A DNA stretch of 64,000 bases from positions 3,798,501-3,862,500 of the forward strand of contig NZ_CP061718.1 of NCBI RefSeq assembly GCF_014764365.1. The letters are read 5' to 3'. Origin of the DNA: Roseococcus microcysteis. Lineage in GTDB: Bacteria > Pseudomonadota > Alphaproteobacteria > Acetobacterales > Acetobacteraceae. Of this stretch, positions 18,343 through 26,211 are shown one piece after another. The notes beneath the pieces were generated by a model, which saw only the letters and a program-made list of their open reading frames with translations, made no database searches and had not been told where the DNA came from. Every line of letters begins with the position of its first letter. Position 1 is the first letter of the stretch. Made by a program: the position numbers and the translations under genes.

Positions 18343-18826
18343 CGTGTCCTTGCGTCCATCTCTGTTTTGGGCGCGACGGCAAGCCGCCACACCGAGCGAC
18401 GCCCGTCCTGGCGGCCAGGCGGCCTTGCGCCGCGCCGGCCCGGGATCTGGGCACACATTGCTTGGCTGCGGCTGGTGCGTCCGGTTCTGGCCGGCCCTCC
18501 GCAGCGTAATACCTAAATGCTCAAGCCAGATCGTTTTTTCAACGGCTTGAAGCGATTGATAAAGTCTCAGATCATTCGGCAACCGCACCACCGCCCGGCG
18601 CGGCGTCGCGCACTATACGCAGCCCGAACCTTGTTTCATAACGGATTCACCGTCTCTCGCGCATGGCTGACGTCCGCGCGGCGCATGGCAATCCAGCTTC
18701 AAGGTTTTGCAACACGGGCGCATCCCAATATCGCATAATGGGATGCCCCGATGGTGACGGAGCAACTGTAACCCGGGTTCGGGCTGGCCGCCTCGGTGGT
18801 CGGCCCCAAGTTAGAGGGGCAAGGCG
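18343..18826. other. 484-base intergenic region, divergent promoters of hydrolase and iscR
   Basis: I find no convincing gene here. The stretch from about 18510 to 18740 is clearly poorer in GC than its surroundings, as expected for promoters facing both ways. It holds an inverted repeat TCAAGCC / GGCTTGA (about 18523-18552) around a T-rich loop, and the GCATCCCA dyad described separately. Short reading frames here lack ribosome sites and family resemblance. A small RNA cannot be excluded. Confidence 0.5.
18720..18746 (+). promoter_or_regulatory. Candidate operator upstream of iscR
   Basis: A perfect 8-base inverted repeat, GCATCCCA and TGGGATGC, with an 11-base AT-rich spacer containing CATAAT. 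It lies about 80 bases before the iscR start and could overlap its promoter. It does not resemble the known E. coli IscR sites. Confidence 0.4.
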
Positions 18827-19324
18827 ATGCGCCTTTCCACACGCGGCCGCTACGCCGTGATGGCGATGGTGGAACTCGCGGCGCGGCAGGATGCGATGCC
18901 ACCGGCCGCGTCGGGTCGGCCCAGCCCACCCGTCAGCCTCGCGGAAATCGCCGCGGCGCAGATGCTGTCGCTCGCCTATCTGGAACAGCTCTTCGGGCCG
19001 CTCCGCCGCGCGGGGCTGGTCGCTTCCGCGCGTGGCCCGGGCGGCGGATATCGCCTGGCCCGCCCGGCGCGCGAGATTGCCATCTCCGCCATCGTGGACG
19101 CGGTGGATGAACCCATCCGCGCCACCCGCTGCGAGGAGGGCGCGCCGGGCTGCCTGGCCGGCCGCCGCTGCCTCACACACGACCTCTGGGCCGAGCTGGG
19201 CGAGCAGATCCGTCTCTTCCTGGCCGGCGTCACGCTGGAGGATGTGGTGCGCGGCGAAGTCACGGGCCGCGCGCAGGAACCCGGCTGCGCCATGGCCGCG
19301 CCCAAGGCCTGGACGGGCGCCTGA
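18827..19324 (+). CDS. iscR: Rrf2-family Fe-S cluster regulator IscR
   Basis: A 165-residue winged-helix regulator that senses Fe-S status. The N-terminus MRLSTRGRYAVMAMVELA and the recognition wing RGPGGGYRLAR are typical. Cluster ligands are Cys102, Cys109 and Cys115 with His118, matching the Cys3-His pattern of IscR except that the first gap is one residue longer. It carries a Pro/Ala insertion near residues 24-35. It heads a run of two cysteine desulfurases and a ferredoxin; iscU, iscA and hscBA are absent. Confidence 0.93.
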   Translation: MRLSTRGRYAVMAMVELAARQDAMPPAASGRPSPPVSLAEIAAAQMLSLAYLEQLFGPLRRAGLVASARGPGGGYRLARPAREIAISAIVDAVDEPIRATRCEEGAPGCLAGRRCLTHDLWAELGEQIRLFLAGVTLEDVVRGEVTGRAQEPGCAMAAPKAWTGA

Positions 19325-19346
19325 GCCCGCGGCACATCGCCGCCCC

Positions 19347-20438
19347 ATGACGCCGCTCGATCTCGACGCCAACGCCACCGAACCCCTGCGCCCCGAGGCG
19401 CGGGCGGCGGTGCTGCGCGCGCTGGACCTGGGCGGCAATGCCTCCTCCGTCCATGGCGGCGGGCGGGCGGCGCGCGCCCTGATCGAGGCCGCGCGGGCCG
19501 AGGTGGCGCGCCACGCCGGCGCCGCGCCCGCCGAGGTTGTCTTCACCTCGGGCGGCACCGAGGCCAATGCGATGGCGTTGCACGGCCTGGGCACCGGGCG
19601 CCGGTTGCTCGTGGGCGCCACCGAGCACGCCGCCATCCGCGCGGCCGCCCCGGCCGCCGAGACCATTCCGGTCCGGCATAACGGGACGCTCGACCTCGAC
19701 GCGCTGGCGGTGCTCCTGGCCAATGGCCCGCCCGCCCTGGTCTGCGCCATGGCCGCCAACAATGAGACGGGGGTGCGCCACCCGCTGGAGGCCATCCGCG
19801 CCCTCTGTGCCGAACATGGCGCCCTGCTGCATGTGGACGCGGTGCAGGCGGCGCGGGAGGATGTTCCCCGCGCCGACAGCCTGGCCCTCTCGGCCCACAA
19901 GCTGGGCGGGCCGCCCGGGGCCGGGGCGCTGGTGCTGGCGCCTGGCCTGCATGTGCCGCCCTTGATTGCGGGTGGTGGGCAGGAGCGGGGGCGGCGCGGC
20001 GGCACCGAGGCGCTGCCTGCCATCGCGGGCTTCGGCGCGGCCATCGCCGCCCCCTATGACGCGGCGCGCATTGCGGCGCTGCGCGATGCCATCGAGGCGG
20101 GGCTGCGCGAGATCGCCCCCGAGGCCGTCATCGCGGGCCAAGGGGCGCCCCGCCTGCCCAATACCAGCCTCATCATCCTGCCCGGCGCGCCGGCCGAGAC
20201 GCAGGTCATCGCGCTCGACCTCGCGGGGGTGCGCGTCTCGGCGGGTGCCGCCTGTTCCTCGGGCAAGGTCGCGCGGTCGCATGTGCTGGAGGCGATGGGC
20301 TTCGGCGAGCTGGCCGGCTGCGGCATCCGCGTCTCGCTGCCCTGGAACGCGCCCGATGATGCGCCGCAGCGCTTCCTGGAGGCATGGGCCGCCATGCGGA
20401 ACCGGCTCTCGTCAAGGGCGCGGGCCCGCGCCACATAG
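19347..20438 (+). CDS. Cysteine desulfurase-like aminotransferase (NifS/IscS paralogue 1)
   Basis: A PLP enzyme of 363 residues in the NifS/IscS group. The PLP lysine is Lys185 (LSAHKLGG) and the persulfide-carrying cysteine is Cys303 (AGAACSSGKVARSH). FTSGGTEANAMALHG and AANNETGVRHP are family signatures. It is shorter and more divergent than the next gene: the N-terminal region reads LDLDANATEPL rather than the usual LDHHATTP. It starts 22 bases after iscR. Two desulfurases in tandem suggest separate sulfur acceptors, but which one it serves is unknown. Confidence 0.9.
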   Translation: MTPLDLDANATEPLRPEARAAVLRALDLGGNASSVHGGGRAARALIEAARAEVARHAGAAPAEVVFTSGGTEANAMALHGLGTGRRLLVGATEHAAIRAAAPAAETIPVRHNGTLDLDALAVLLANGPPALVCAMAANNETGVRHPLEAIRALCAEHGALLHVDAVQAAREDVPRADSLALSAHKLGGPPGAGALVLAPGLHVPPLIAGGGQERGRRGGTEALPAIAGFGAAIAAPYDAARIAALRDAIEAGLREIAPEAVIAGQGAPRLPNTSLIILPGAPAETQVIALDLAGVRVSAGAACSSGKVARSHVLEAMGFGELAGCGIRVSLPWNAPDDAPQRFLEAWAAMRNRLSSRARARAT

Positions 20439-20443
20439 AGGGC

Positions 20444-21616
20444 ATGCGCCCGAACCGCCCCATCTACCTCGACCACCACGCGACGACCCCCCTGGACCCC
20501 CGGGTGCTGGCCGCCATGCGCCCCTGGTGGGAGGAGAATTTCGCCAACCCCCACAGCGCCGAACACGCCATGGGCCGCGCCGCCGAGGCGGCGGTGGAGG
20601 AGGCCCGCGAACAGGTCGCCGAACTGCTGGGGGCGGACCCGCGCGAGATCATCCTGACCTCGGGTGCGACCGAGGCGAACAACCTGGCCATCAAGGGTGC
20701 CGCCCGGCAGGCGGGCACGGCTGGGCCGCGCCGCATCATCACCCTCGCCACCGAGCACAAATGCGTCCTGGAATCCGTCCGTGACCTGGCGGCGGAGGGG
20801 TTCGAGCCGGTCATCCTGCCGGTGCTACCCGACGGCTTGCTGGAGCTGGACGCCCTGCGCGAGGCCCTGGCGGTGCCCACCCTGCTGGTTTCCGTCATGG
20901 CGGTGAACAATGAGACGGGGGTGATCCAGCCGCTCGCCGAAATTGGCGCGCTGGTGAAGGAACATGGCGCGCTGTTCCACACCGACGCCGCCCAGGCGGC
21001 CGGGCGCATCGCGCTGGATGTGGAAGAGGTGAGGGCGGACCTGCTCTCCCTCTCCGGCCACAAGATCTACGGGCCCAAGGGCATCGGCGCGCTTTACGTG
21101 CGGCGGCGCCCCCGCGTCCGCCTCGCCCCCCTGTTCAGCGGGGGCGGGCAGGAGCGGGGGCTGCGCTCCGGCACGCTGCCGGCGCCGCTGGTGGTGGGGC
21201 TGGGCGAGGCCGCGCGCATCGCGGGTGGGGAAGGGCTGCTCGACGCCGGGCGCATCGCGGGCCAGCGCGCCATCCTGCTGGAGGGGCTGCGCGCCGCCAT
21301 CCCCGGCCTGCGCGTGAACGCGGAGGCCGCGCCGCGCGTGGCCGGCAACCTTAACCTGACCTTCCCCGGCGTCACCGCCGCCGCCCTGCTGGGCGCGCTG
21401 CCGGACCTCATGCTCTCCACCGGCTCGGCCTGCACCTCGGCCGAGATCAGCCCCTCCCATGTGCTGACCGCCATGGGCATCGGGCCCGAGGAAGCGGCGC
21501 GCACCTTGCGGATTGGGCTGGGGCGCTTTACCTCGCCGCAAGAGATGCAACAGGCGGCGGCGATGATCGGCGCGGCCTGGAAAAGCCTGTCCCAACACGA
21601 AGCCGCCGCGGAGTAG
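20444..21616 (+). CDS. iscS: Cysteine desulfurase IscS
   Basis: A 390-residue PLP-dependent desulfurase supplying persulfide sulfur for Fe-S clusters and tRNA thiolation. It has IYLDHHATTPLDPRV, TSGATEANNLAIKG, Lys207 in SLSGHKIYGPKG and the mobile-loop Cys330 in STGSACTSAEISPSHVL. The start at 20444 overlaps nothing but sits 6 bases after the previous stop, with AGAGGGC as ribosome site. The gene order iscR-desulfurase-iscS-fdx-tenA-mnmA suggests supply to both ferredoxin maturation and MnmA. Confidence 0.93.
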   Translation: MRPNRPIYLDHHATTPLDPRVLAAMRPWWEENFANPHSAEHAMGRAAEAAVEEAREQVAELLGADPREIILTSGATEANNLAIKGAARQAGTAGPRRIITLATEHKCVLESVRDLAAEGFEPVILPVLPDGLLELDALREALAVPTLLVSVMAVNNETGVIQPLAEIGALVKEHGALFHTDAAQAAGRIALDVEEVRADLLSLSGHKIYGPKGIGALYVRRRPRVRLAPLFSGGGQERGLRSGTLPAPLVVGLGEAARIAGGEGLLDAGRIAGQRAILLEGLRAAIPGLRVNAEAAPRVAGNLNLTFPGVTAAALLGALPDLMLSTGSACTSAEISPSHVLTAMGIGPEEAARTLRIGLGRFTSPQEMQQAAAMIGAAWKSLSQHEAAAE

Positions 21617-21625
21617 CCTCGACCC

Positions 21626-21955
21626 ATGCCCAAGATGACCTTCATCGAGCGCGACGGTGCGCGACGCGAGGTCGAGGCCCCGCTGGGCCTGTCCGTGCTC
21701 GAAATCGCCCATCGCCATGGCGTGGACATCGAGGGCGCCTGCGAAGGCAGCCTCGCCTGCTCCACCTGCCACGTCATCGTGGACGGGTCCTGGTTCACCA
21801 AGCTCGACAAGCCGACCGAGGATGAGGAGGACATGCTCGACCTCGCCTTCGATCTGCAGGAAACGAGCCGCCTGGGCTGCCAGATCATCATGACCGAGGC
21901 GCTGGACGGGCTGGTGGTGAAGCTGCCCTCCGGCAGCCGCAACGCGGGCGGCTGA
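21626..21955 (+). CDS. fdx: [2Fe-2S] ferredoxin, adrenodoxin/Isc type
   Basis: A 109-residue soluble electron carrier. The four cluster ligands are Cys39, Cys45 and Cys48 ([10 protein letters not shown]) and Cys85 (RLGCQI), in the spacing of Isc ferredoxins. The acidic segment around residues 64-74 is the usual reductase-docking surface. It begins 10 bases after iscS and ends 1 base before tenA. It probably supplies electrons for Fe-S assembly. Confidence 0.95.
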   Translation: MPKMTFIERDGARREVEAPLGLSVLEIAHRHGVDIEGACEGSLACSTCHVIVDGSWFTKLDKPTEDEEDMLDLAFDLQETSRLGCQIIMTEALDGLVVKLPSGSRNAGG

Positions 21956-21956
21956 G

Positions 21957-22649
21957 ATGACCGAGGCCCACCAGGAATTCGGCGCGCCGGGCGGGCTGTT
22001 CCGCCGCCTGCGCGACGCCGCCGGCAAGGACTGGACGGGCTATACGTGGCACCCCTTTGTCCAGCGCGTCTCGGACGGCACGCTGCCGCTGCTGTCCTTC
22101 CGGCATTACCTCATCCAGGACTACCTCTTCCTCATCCATTTCGCGCGCGCCAAGGCGCTGGCGGTGGTCAAGGGCGAGAGCCTTTCGGCCATGCGCGAGA
22201 AGGCCGCCGCCGTGCTGGCCATCCTGGACGAGACCAAGCTGCACCTGAAGTATTGCGCCGAATGGGGCTTGTCCGAGGCCGAGGTGGTCAAGATGCCCGA
22301 GACCACCGAGACCGTCAGCTACACCCGCTGGGTGCTGGACCGGGGCCTCTCTGGCGACATCCTGGACCTGGAAATCGCCCTCGCCCCCTGCACGGTGGGC
22401 TATGGCGAGGTGGCGCTGCGCATCCTGGCGGACCCGGCCCGGAAGGTGGAGGGCAACGCCTACCAGTCCTGGATCGACACCTATGCGGATGAGGGCTACC
22501 AGGCCATGGCCCGCGCCGCCGCCGCCCGCATTGATGCCCTTGGCGAGAGTCATGGCGGCGAGGCCCGCTTCGCCCGGCTGGCCGCCGATTTCGCCGAGGC
22601 CGCGCGGCTCGAGCAGCGCTTCTGGCAGCAGGGGCTCGACGCGGGATGA
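21957..22649 (+). CDS. tenA: TenA/thiaminase II family protein
   Basis: A 230-residue helical TenA protein that hydrolyses aminopyrimidine precursors in thiamin salvage. It has the catalytic cysteine Cys145 in [11 protein letters not shown], the acidic residue in [23 protein letters not shown] and a C-terminal Glu in [10 protein letters not shown]. Its place between a ferredoxin and mnmA, both linked to sulfur transfer, is notable because thiamin thiazole synthesis also uses IscS sulfur. No other thiamin genes are nearby. Confidence 0.92.
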   Translation: MTEAHQEFGAPGGLFRRLRDAAGKDWTGYTWHPFVQRVSDGTLPLLSFRHYLIQDYLFLIHFARAKALAVVKGESLSAMREKAAAVLAILDETKLHLKYCAEWGLSEAEVVKMPETTETVSYTRWVLDRGLSGDILDLEIALAPCTVGYGEVALRILADPARKVEGNAYQSWIDTYADEGYQAMARAAAARIDALGESHGGEARFARLAADFAEAARLEQRFWQQGLDAG

Positions 22650-22659
22650 GGGCCAAGGG

Positions 22660-23742
22660 GTGAGAGTGCTTGTCGCCATGTCGGGCGGCGTGGATTCCTC
22701 CGTCGTCGCCGCCCTCCTGCATGAGCAGGGGCATGAGGTGGTGGGCGCCACGCTCCAGCTCTACGACCATGGCGCCGCGGTGAAGAAGAAGGGCGCCTGC
22801 TGCGCCGGCCAGGACATCCATGACGCGCGCGAGGTCGCGCAGCGCCTGGGCATCCCGCACTATGTGCTGGACCGCGAGCAGCGCTTCCGCCAGGCCGTGA
22901 TCGAGGATTTCGCCGGCGCCTATGCGCGCGGCGAGACGCCCATCCCCTGCATCCGCTGCAACCAGACCGTGAAGTTCCAGGATCTGACCGAGCTGGCCGA
23001 GGATCTGGGCTGCGACATGCTGGCCACCGGCCATTACGCGCAGCGCCTGGACGGGCCGTACGGGGCGGAGCTGCACCGCGCCGCCGACCCCGTGCGCGAC
23101 CAGAGCTATTTCCTGGCGCATACCACCCAGGCGCAGCTCGACCGCGTGCTGTTTCCCCTGGGGCACATGCCCTCCAAGGCCGAGGTCCGCGCCCATGCCG
23201 CGCGCCTGGGCGTGCCGGTCGCGGAAAAGCCGGACAGCCAGGACATCTGCTTCGTGCCCGAGGGCAGCCATGCCGACATCGTGGGCAAGCTTCGCCCCGA
23301 GGCGCTGGAGCCGGGCGAGATCGTGGATCTGGACGGCCGGGTGCTGGGCCAGCACCGGGGCCTGGCGCATTACACGGTGGGGCAGGGCAGGGGGTTGGGC
23401 GTCTCGGCGCCCGAACGCCTTTTCGTGGCGCGCATTGATGCGCCGCGCCGGCGGCTGGTGGTGGCGCATCGCGGTCAGGTGCCGGTGCCGCAGGTGCGGG
23501 TGGCCGAGGTGAACTGGCTGATCGAACCGCCCGCCGGCCCCTTCCAGGCGCGTGCGAAGCTGCGCGGCCGTGAGCAGCCCGCGCCCGTCACCGCGGAGTG
23601 GGATGGCGCCACGCTGACGCTGACGCCCGAAGCCCCCGCCATCGCCGCCCCCGGCCAGGCGGCGGTGCTGTATGACGGCGAGCGCGTGATCGCGGGCGGG
23701 TTTATCCGGAGTGGAGTTGACCCCGCGGCGCCCGCGCCCTAA
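22660..23742 (+). CDS. mnmA: tRNA-specific 2-thiouridylase MnmA
   Basis: MnmA thiolates U34 of tRNAs for Lys, Glu and Gln using persulfide from IscS. I take the GTG at 22660, giving M-R-V-L-V-A-M before the PP-loop SGGVDSS; the ATG at 22678 would start inside the ATP site. Catalytic Cys97 (IPCIRCN) and Cys197 (DSQDICFVP) are both present, as is TGHYAQ. At 360 residues it has normal length. It is preceded by iscS in the same run of genes and followed by tRNA-Met. Confidence 0.95.
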   Translation: MRVLVAMSGGVDSSVVAALLHEQGHEVVGATLQLYDHGAAVKKKGACCAGQDIHDAREVAQRLGIPHYVLDREQRFRQAVIEDFAGAYARGETPIPCIRCNQTVKFQDLTELAEDLGCDMLATGHYAQRLDGPYGAELHRAADPVRDQSYFLAHTTQAQLDRVLFPLGHMPSKAEVRAHAARLGVPVAEKPDSQDICFVPEGSHADIVGKLRPEALEPGEIVDLDGRVLGQHRGLAHYTVGQGRGLGVSAPERLFVARIDAPRRRLVVAHRGQVPVPQVRVAEVNWLIEPPAGPFQARAKLRGREQPAPVTAEWDGATLTLTPEAPAIAAPGQAAVLYDGERVIAGGFIRSGVDPAAPAP

Positions 23743-23758
23743 ACCGCGCCGCACGCGT

Positions 23759-23835
23759 GGTGGTGTAGCTCAGCTGGTTAGAGCACGGCACTCATAATGC
23801 CGGGGTCGGCGGTTCAAGTCCGCCCACCACTACCA
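23759..23835 (+). tRNA. tRNA-Met (CAU)
   Basis: Full cloverleaf of 77 bases with an encoded CCA. The acceptor stem is GGTGGTG paired with CACCACT (a G-U pair at 1-72), the D stem is GCTC/GAGC, the T stem GGCGG/CCGCC with loop TTCAAGT. The anticodon loop CTCATAA gives CAU. The 1-72 pair and the TTAGAGC D-arm fit elongator Met rather than initiator; tRNA-Ile2 with lysidine cannot be excluded. Confidence 0.93.
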
Positions 23836-23900
23836 TTCCTCATCCCGCAAACTGCCCGCCGGGCCTGGATTTCTTGTAACCAACTCCCCATTTGCCCTTC

Positions 23901-24395
23901 ATGCGGGAGGGGCTTCGCACATCCTGGATCGCGGGCCGGCGTGGCCTGCTCCTCGGCCTGCTGTGGTTCGTCCTTGTGGGGCCGGACCCGGCGGCCCTGC
24001 TGCCCGGGCTTCTGGCCGTGGGGGCGGCCACCTGGCTCAGCCTGCGCCTGCTGCCGCCGGTTTCCGCTCTGCGCGCCTGGCGCCTTGCCCTCATGCTGCC
24101 GCCCTTCCTCTGGCGCTCCCTGGTGGGGGGCGTGGATGTGGCACGGCGGGCCTTCCATCCGCGCCTGCCGCTGAAGCCCGGTTGGGTGGAGGCGCCTTGT
24201 CGTCTTGGAGGTGGCGGGCGGGCCGTGCTGGGCGGCGGCTTCAGCCTGATGCCGGGCACCTTGGTCGCGGGCACGCGGCGGGGGCAGTTGCTGGTGCATT
24301 GCCTGGACACCTCCCAGCCTGTCCTGCGCGCCGTGGCCGATGACGAGGCGGCGCTGGCCCGCGCCATTCCGCCCGCCGAGGCACCCCCGCGATGA
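23901..24395 (+). CDS. mrpE: Na+/H+ antiporter subunit MrpE/MnhE
   Basis: First gene of an antiporter operon of the Mrp/Mbh type; 164 residues. Two or three membrane helices lie at about residues 14-60, and a soluble C-terminal domain has GFSLMPGTLVAGTRRGQLLVHCLD, the signature of subunit E. The ATG at 23901 is preferred to the TTG at 23892. The end overlaps mrpF by four bases. In Mbh nomenclature this is subunit A. Confidence 0.9.
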   Translation: MREGLRTSWIAGRRGLLLGLLWFVLVGPDPAALLPGLLAVGAATWLSLRLLPPVSALRAWRLALMLPPFLWRSLVGGVDVARRAFHPRLPLKPGWVEAPCRLGGGGRAVLGGGFSLMPGTLVAGTRRGQLLVHCLDTSQPVLRAVADDEAALARAIPPAEAPPR

Positions 24396-24688
24396 ACGAC
24401 CTCCTCCTCGCCGCGGCGGCGCTGGTGCTGATCAGCCTCGCCGCGGGGTTCTGGCGCGTCTGGCGCGGCCCCAGCATGGCCGACCGCATGATGGCCGCGC
24501 AGCTGGTGGGCACGGGCGGCGTGGCGGTGGTGATGCTGCTGGCGGCGGCGGGCGGGCACTGGGCCATGCTGGACGCGGCACTGGTGCTGGCGCTGCTTGC
24601 CGCCTTCGCCGCCGTGGCCTTCGTCAAGGCGCGGACCCCCGAGGGCGCGGGCGACCCTGAGGCCGAGGAGCCGCAAGATGGTCGCTGA
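24392..24688 (+). CDS. mrpF: Na+/H+ antiporter subunit MrpF/MnhF
   Basis: A 98-residue protein with three membrane helices. The WRGPSMADRMMAAQLVGTGG segment with its conserved Asp is typical of subunit F, which forms part of the ion-translocation region with MrpA and MrpG. The start overlaps mrpE and the end overlaps mrpG by 11 bases. Confidence 0.92.
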   Translation: MNDLLLAAAALVLISLAAGFWRVWRGPSMADRMMAAQLVGTGGVAVVMLLAAAGGHWAMLDAALVLALLAAFAAVAFVKARTPEGAGDPEAEEPQDGR

Positions 24689-24980
24689 CATCCTGACCGG
24701 GGTGCTGGTCCTGCTGGGCGTCGCCGGCTTCTTCGCGGGCTCGGTCGGGCTGCTGCGTTTTCCCGACACGCACAGCCGCCTGCACGCGCTGACCAAGGCG
24801 GACAATCTGGGCCTTGGCCTCATTGCGCTCGGCCTCGCCTTCCAGGCCGAGGGGGTGGCGGACATCCTCAAGCTCGCCCTCATCTGGGCGCTGGCCATCC
24901 TGGCGGCGGGCACGGCGGCGCAGTTGGTCGCGCGTTCGGCGCTGGAGGACGGCGCCTCGGGCGAGGAGGACGCGCCATGA
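24678..24980 (+). CDS. mrpG: Na+/H+ antiporter subunit MrpG/MnhG
   Basis: A 100-residue, three-helix subunit. The loop LLRFPDTHSRLHALTKADNLG is diagnostic of MrpG/MbhC. The ATG at 24678 begins inside the end of mrpF; a longer upstream frame is rejected because the family starts here. The end overlaps the next gene by four bases. Confidence 0.92.
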   Translation: MVADILTGVLVLLGVAGFFAGSVGLLRFPDTHSRLHALTKADNLGLGLIALGLAFQAEGVADILKLALIWALAILAAGTAAQLVARSALEDGASGEEDAP

Positions 24981-25897
24981 TCTCCACCGCCCTCGACCTG
25001 GTGCTGGTGGCGCTGCTGGTCGCGGCCGCACTCGCCGCCGTGGGGGCGCGGGGGCTTTTCGCGGGCGTGGTGTTCTTCGTGGCCTATGGGGTCTTCGTGG
25101 CTATCGCCTGGCTGCGGCTGGACGCGATCGACGTGGCGTTGGCCGAGGCCGCCATCGGCGCGGGGCTGACCGGCGTGCTGCTGCTGGGCGCGGTGGGGCA
25201 TCTCACCCGCGCGGGGGCCGGGGCGCCGCCGCGCCGCCCGGCCATCCCACTGGCGCTGGCCTGCGCGGGCATTTCCGTGATGCTGGGCTGGGCCTTCCTC
25301 TCCCTGCCGGATGCGCCCGGGCTGCAGGTGCCGGTGGCGGCCGCGCTGCCCGGTTCGGGTTCGACCAATCCCGTCACCTCCGTGCTGCTGAACTTCCGCG
25401 CCTTCGACACGCTGCTGGAGAGCATCGTGCTGCTGGCCGTGCTGGTGGGCGTCTGGGCGCTGGCGCCCGATGCCGCCTGGGGCGGGCGGCCCGGCCTCGT
25501 GCAGCGGGTTCGGCCCGATGGCGTGCTGGCGGGCTTCGGCCGGCTGCTGCCGCCGCTGGGGCTGCTGGTGGGCGTCTATCTGGTCTGGGCGGGCACCAAG
25601 CAGCCGGGCGGCGCCTTTCAGGGTGGCACGGTGCTGGCGGCGGTCTGGCTGCTGGCCGCCATGGCCGGCGTGACGCGGGCGCCGCGCGTGACGAGCCTCG
25701 TGCTGCGCATCGCCCTGGTGGCGGGGCCGGTGCTGTTCCTCGCGGTGGGCATGGCGGGTGCCTTGGGCGGCAGCTTCCTCGGCCTGCGGCCTGACTGGGC
25801 GGCGGCGCTGGTGCTGACCATCGAGGTGGGCCTCACCCTCTCCATCGCCAGCGCGCTGGCCTTGCTCGTGCTCGGCCCTCCGGAGCGCGCGGCATGA
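24977..25897 (+). CDS. Fused antiporter subunit: DUF4040 (MrpA C-terminal/MbhD), MbhE-like and MnhB domains
   Basis: A 306-residue membrane protein joining parts that are separate in other systems. Residues 1-90 resemble DUF4040, the C-terminal end of MrpA (MbhD), including the acidic AIDVALAEAAIG helix. Residues 110-155, with NPVTSVLLNFRAFDTLLE, resemble MbhE. Residues 175-300, with LGLLVGVYLVWAGTKQPGGAFQGGTVLA, are the MnhB domain. The operon has no canonical full-length MrpA; its C-terminal piece is here. Both ends overlap their neighbours by four bases. Confidence 0.85.
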   Translation: MISTALDLVLVALLVAAALAAVGARGLFAGVVFFVAYGVFVAIAWLRLDAIDVALAEAAIGAGLTGVLLLGAVGHLTRAGAGAPPRRPAIPLALACAGISVMLGWAFLSLPDAPGLQVPVAAALPGSGSTNPVTSVLLNFRAFDTLLESIVLLAVLVGVWALAPDAAWGGRPGLVQRVRPDGVLAGFGRLLPPLGLLVGVYLVWAGTKQPGGAFQGGTVLAAVWLLAAMAGVTRAPRVTSLVLRIALVAGPVLFLAVGMAGALGGSFLGLRPDWAAALVLTIEVGLTLSIASALALLVLGPPERAA

Positions 25898-26211
25898 TCC
25901 CGTCGGCGACCCTGTTCGGGCTGGCGGGTGCGGCGCTGGTGGGCATCGGGCTCTATGGCTTCCTGGCGCATGCGCATCTGCTGCGGCGGCTGCTCTCCTT
26001 CAACGTGCTGGGCTCGGGGGTCTTCCTGATGTTCGGCGCGGCCGCCTGGCGCAGCCCCATCCTCGGCGCGGATGCGGTGCCGCATGCGCTGATCATCACG
26101 GGCATCGTGGTCAAGCTCGCGGGGTCCGCGCTTGCGATCGCGCTGCTGGTGCAGCTCGCCCGCGCCACCCGCCGCGCCGCCCTGCCCGAGGATGAGGGCA
26201 GGCCCCCATGA
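25894..26211 (+). CDS. mrpC: Na+/H+ antiporter subunit MrpC/MnhC (NuoK-like)
   Basis: A 105-residue protein with three membrane helices, homologous to NuoK. Signs are the GIGLYGFLAHAHLLRRLLSFNVLGSGVFL segment's core (GSGVFLMF) and the DAVPHALIITGIVVKLAG loop. It overlaps both neighbours by four bases. In complex I, NuoK provides a proton path; here it sits between the MnhB and MrpD-like subunits. Confidence 0.92.
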   Translation: MIPSATLFGLAGAALVGIGLYGFLAHAHLLRRLLSFNVLGSGVFLMFGAAAWRSPILGADAVPHALIITGIVVKLAGSALAIALLVQLARATRRAALPEDEGRPP

